Positions 62,754 through 64,000 of a stretch of 64,000 bases of DNA are shown piece by piece; position 1 is the stretch's first letter; every line of letters begins with the position of its first letter. The notes beneath the pieces were generated by a model, which searched no databases, was not told the DNA's origin, and saw only the letters and a list, made by a program, of their open reading frames with translations. The position numbers were made by a program, and so were the translations under genes. Origin of the DNA: Candidatus Methylomirabilota bacterium (lineage in GTDB: Bacteria > Methylomirabilota > Methylomirabilia > Methylomirabilales > Methylomirabilaceae); NCBI GenBank assembly GCA_028870115.1, contig JAGWQH010000082.1, forward strand, positions 1 through 64,000, written 5' to 3'.

Positions 62754-63839
62754 ATGGACCGACTGACGCAACAGCAATTCCGGACTCTCCTCGAATTTGT
62801 GCGGGGTTTCTATGCCTGTCATGATCGGGATGCGTTCGTCAGTTATCTTCTGTACGGGATCTCGAAGCTCATCCCCACAGGGTTGGTAACATTTGCGGAG
62901 ATCGATGGTAGCGGACGGATCATGGATGCGAGAGCGGAGCCATCCACCGCCAAGTTCCAGGGTTTCCGACAGCTTTTTGAGCAGCACCTCCCACAACACC
63001 CACATTTCACCTACTACCAACAGACCGGCGACGGCGGCGCCATGAAGTTGTCGGATTTCCTCACCCAACGTCAGTTTCACAACCTGAAACTGTATAGCGA
63101 GCTGTACAGGCCGATGCGGATGGAGTACGCGATGAGCGTAGCGCTTTCCAGTCCCCGGCCCTTCTGGATTGCGGTCGCGCTGCATCGGAGCCGCCGCGAC
63201 TTCTCGGAGCGAGACCGGCTTTTGCTGAACCTCCTCCGCCCACACCTGGTTCAGGCCTACGCGAACGCCGAGGTGATCAGGATGATGCGACAGGAGGTCG
63301 GGCTCCTGGGGCAGGCCATGGAGGCAAAAGGTCAGGGGGTGATACTCCTCACCAAAGACGGGCGTGTCCGACTCGTAACCGGTCAAGCGAGACAGTGGCT
63401 GGCGGAGTATTTCGGACGCTCATCACGACAAGCGGATCGCCTGCCGGAGGTGTTCGGGTCCTGGTTCATGCACGAGGAGGTCTCCATGGATGTAACTGAT
63501 GACGCCCCGCTGCCTCGCAAGCCGTTCGTTGTGGAACGAGAGGGGGGGCGTCTGGTGGTTCGGCATTTGTGCGAGGCCAATCGTTGCATCTTGCTCATGG
63601 AAGAGCGATCTGTGACTATCCAGCCGGTATCTTTCGAGTCGTCAGGCCTTACCAGACGAGAGGCCGAGGTGCTCTTGTGGGTGGCGCAGGGCAAAACCAA
63701 TACAGAGATTGCGGCGATCCTCGGTCTGAGTTCGCGGACTGTGCAAAAGCATTTGGAGCACATCTTTGAGAAGCTGGGGGTTGAGACACGCGCGGCCGCC
63801 GCGCGCATGCTTGCCTTGGGAACCTTACGTATGCGGTGA
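62754..63839 (+). CDS. LuxR-family transcription regulator with novel N-terminal domain
   Basis: The 361-residue protein ends in a LuxR-type helix-turn-helix (residues about 298-355, LTRREAEVLLWVAQGKTNTEIAAILGLSSRTVQKHLEHIFEKLGV). The first 180 residues look like a sensory GAF/PAS-type fold (RDFSERDRLLLNLLRPHLVQAYANAE is typical of GAF-LuxR proteins). No receiver domain or phosphoacceptor is seen. TAGGAG precedes the ATG. It faces the multicopper oxidase gene across the paired operator region. Confidence 0.83.
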   Translation: MDRLTQQQFRTLLEFVRGFYACHDRDAFVSYLLYGISKLIPTGLVTFAEIDGSGRIMDARAEPSTAKFQGFRQLFEQHLPQHPHFTYYQQTGDGGAMKLSDFLTQRQFHNLKLYSELYRPMRMEYAMSVALSSPRPFWIAVALHRSRRDFSERDRLLLNLLRPHLVQAYANAEVIRMMRQEVGLLGQAMEAKGQGVILLTKDGRVRLVTGQARQWLAEYFGRSSRQADRLPEVFGSWFMHEEVSMDVTDDAPLPRKPFVVEREGGRLVVRHLCEANRCILLMEERSVTIQPVSFESSGLTRREAEVLLWVAQGKTNTEIAAILGLSSRTVQKHLEHIFEKLGVETRAAAARMLALGTLRMR

Positions 63840-63887
63840 CAGCCTGCGACTGCCGGCCACCTGTCGCGATCTCACGGTGGCCCGTTC

Positions 63888-64000
63888 TTACGCCGCCTCG
63901 GCCTCTTCCTTCAGGCGACAGAAGACCAGACGCCCCGCGGCCGTCTGGACCACCGAGGTGACGCACACCTCGACCGTTTGGCCGATGTGACGGCGGCCGC
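63888..64000 (-). CDS. C-terminus of a PIN/TRAM-domain protein, YacL-like
   Basis: The last 37 residues (IGQTVEVCVTSVVQTAAGR, then LVFCRLKEEAEAA) read leftward to a TAA. The pattern matches the TRAM domain at the end of YacL-type membrane PIN proteins. The rest lies beyond the right edge. Confidence 0.65.
   Translation of the reverse strand, partial: GRRHIGQTVEVCVTSVVQTAAGRLVFCRLKEEAEAA

Overview
The window is a gene-dense, high-GC bacterial chromosome segment from a Gram-negative, respiratory organism. It carries a complete System I cytochrome c maturation cluster, complex I-type subunits, futalosine-pathway menaquinone genes, a lipoylated pyruvate dehydrogenase complex and a two-subunit 2-oxoacid:ferredoxin oxidoreductase. 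This mix would suit an NC10 / Methylomirabilis-like organism. That placement is an impression from gene content, not a demonstrated assignment; no rRNA or tRNA gene is visible to anchor it.

Left part (1-9.5 kb): a gene tail, a VapBC toxin-antitoxin pair with its own promoter and palindrome, a small exported protein, a beta-carbonic anhydrase, a secreted seven-repeat SBBP beta-propeller protein and a pentapeptide-repeat protein. A leftward operon follows: CBS-domain protein, korA, korB, thyX. Energy and redox part (9.6-23.8 kb): a consensus promoter drives a short NuoG, then NuoB, NuoI, thioredoxin reductase, MoeA and an ApgM-type phosphoglycerate mutase. Next come a cysteine desulfurase with its own promoter and long leader, a B12-binding radical SAM protein, and a second NuoB-NuoI pair. 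Two YjbQ paralogues then flank VIT1-like, fdhD and PHP genes.

Central part (23.8-38.9 kb): lipA, pdhA, pdhB, pdhC, lpd and lipB form a complete lipoylation and pyruvate dehydrogenase set. They are followed by an HD-GYP response regulator and ccmABCDEFGH plus a short CcmI-like gene, then mqnE. A small accessory island (38.9-41.6 kb) lies between mqnE and mqnC: a PaeR7I-type endonuclease, a beta-class DNA methyltransferase, a putative HTH protein and a DUF4160/DUF2442 pair. After mqnC come rtcB, rmuC, a TPP riboswitch with thiC, and several small membrane, peptidase and phosphatase genes.

Right part (51-64 kb): two leftward clusters, ribD-ribE-ribBA-ribH-nusB and (small exported protein)-rnc-smc-ftsY. 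A two-domain multicopper oxidase then faces a LuxR-type regulator across an AT-rich region holding two mirror-image palindromes. The window ends in the C-terminus of a PIN/TRAM (YacL-like) protein.

The most unusual features are the split and duplicated NuoB/NuoI modules with a short NuoG, the mirrored operator pair near the multicopper oxidase, the defence/toxin-type island inside the menaquinone genes, a CxxxC active site in the CcmG-like protein, and a heptanucleotide tandem repeat inside smc. No single locus here is convincingly a wholly new system.
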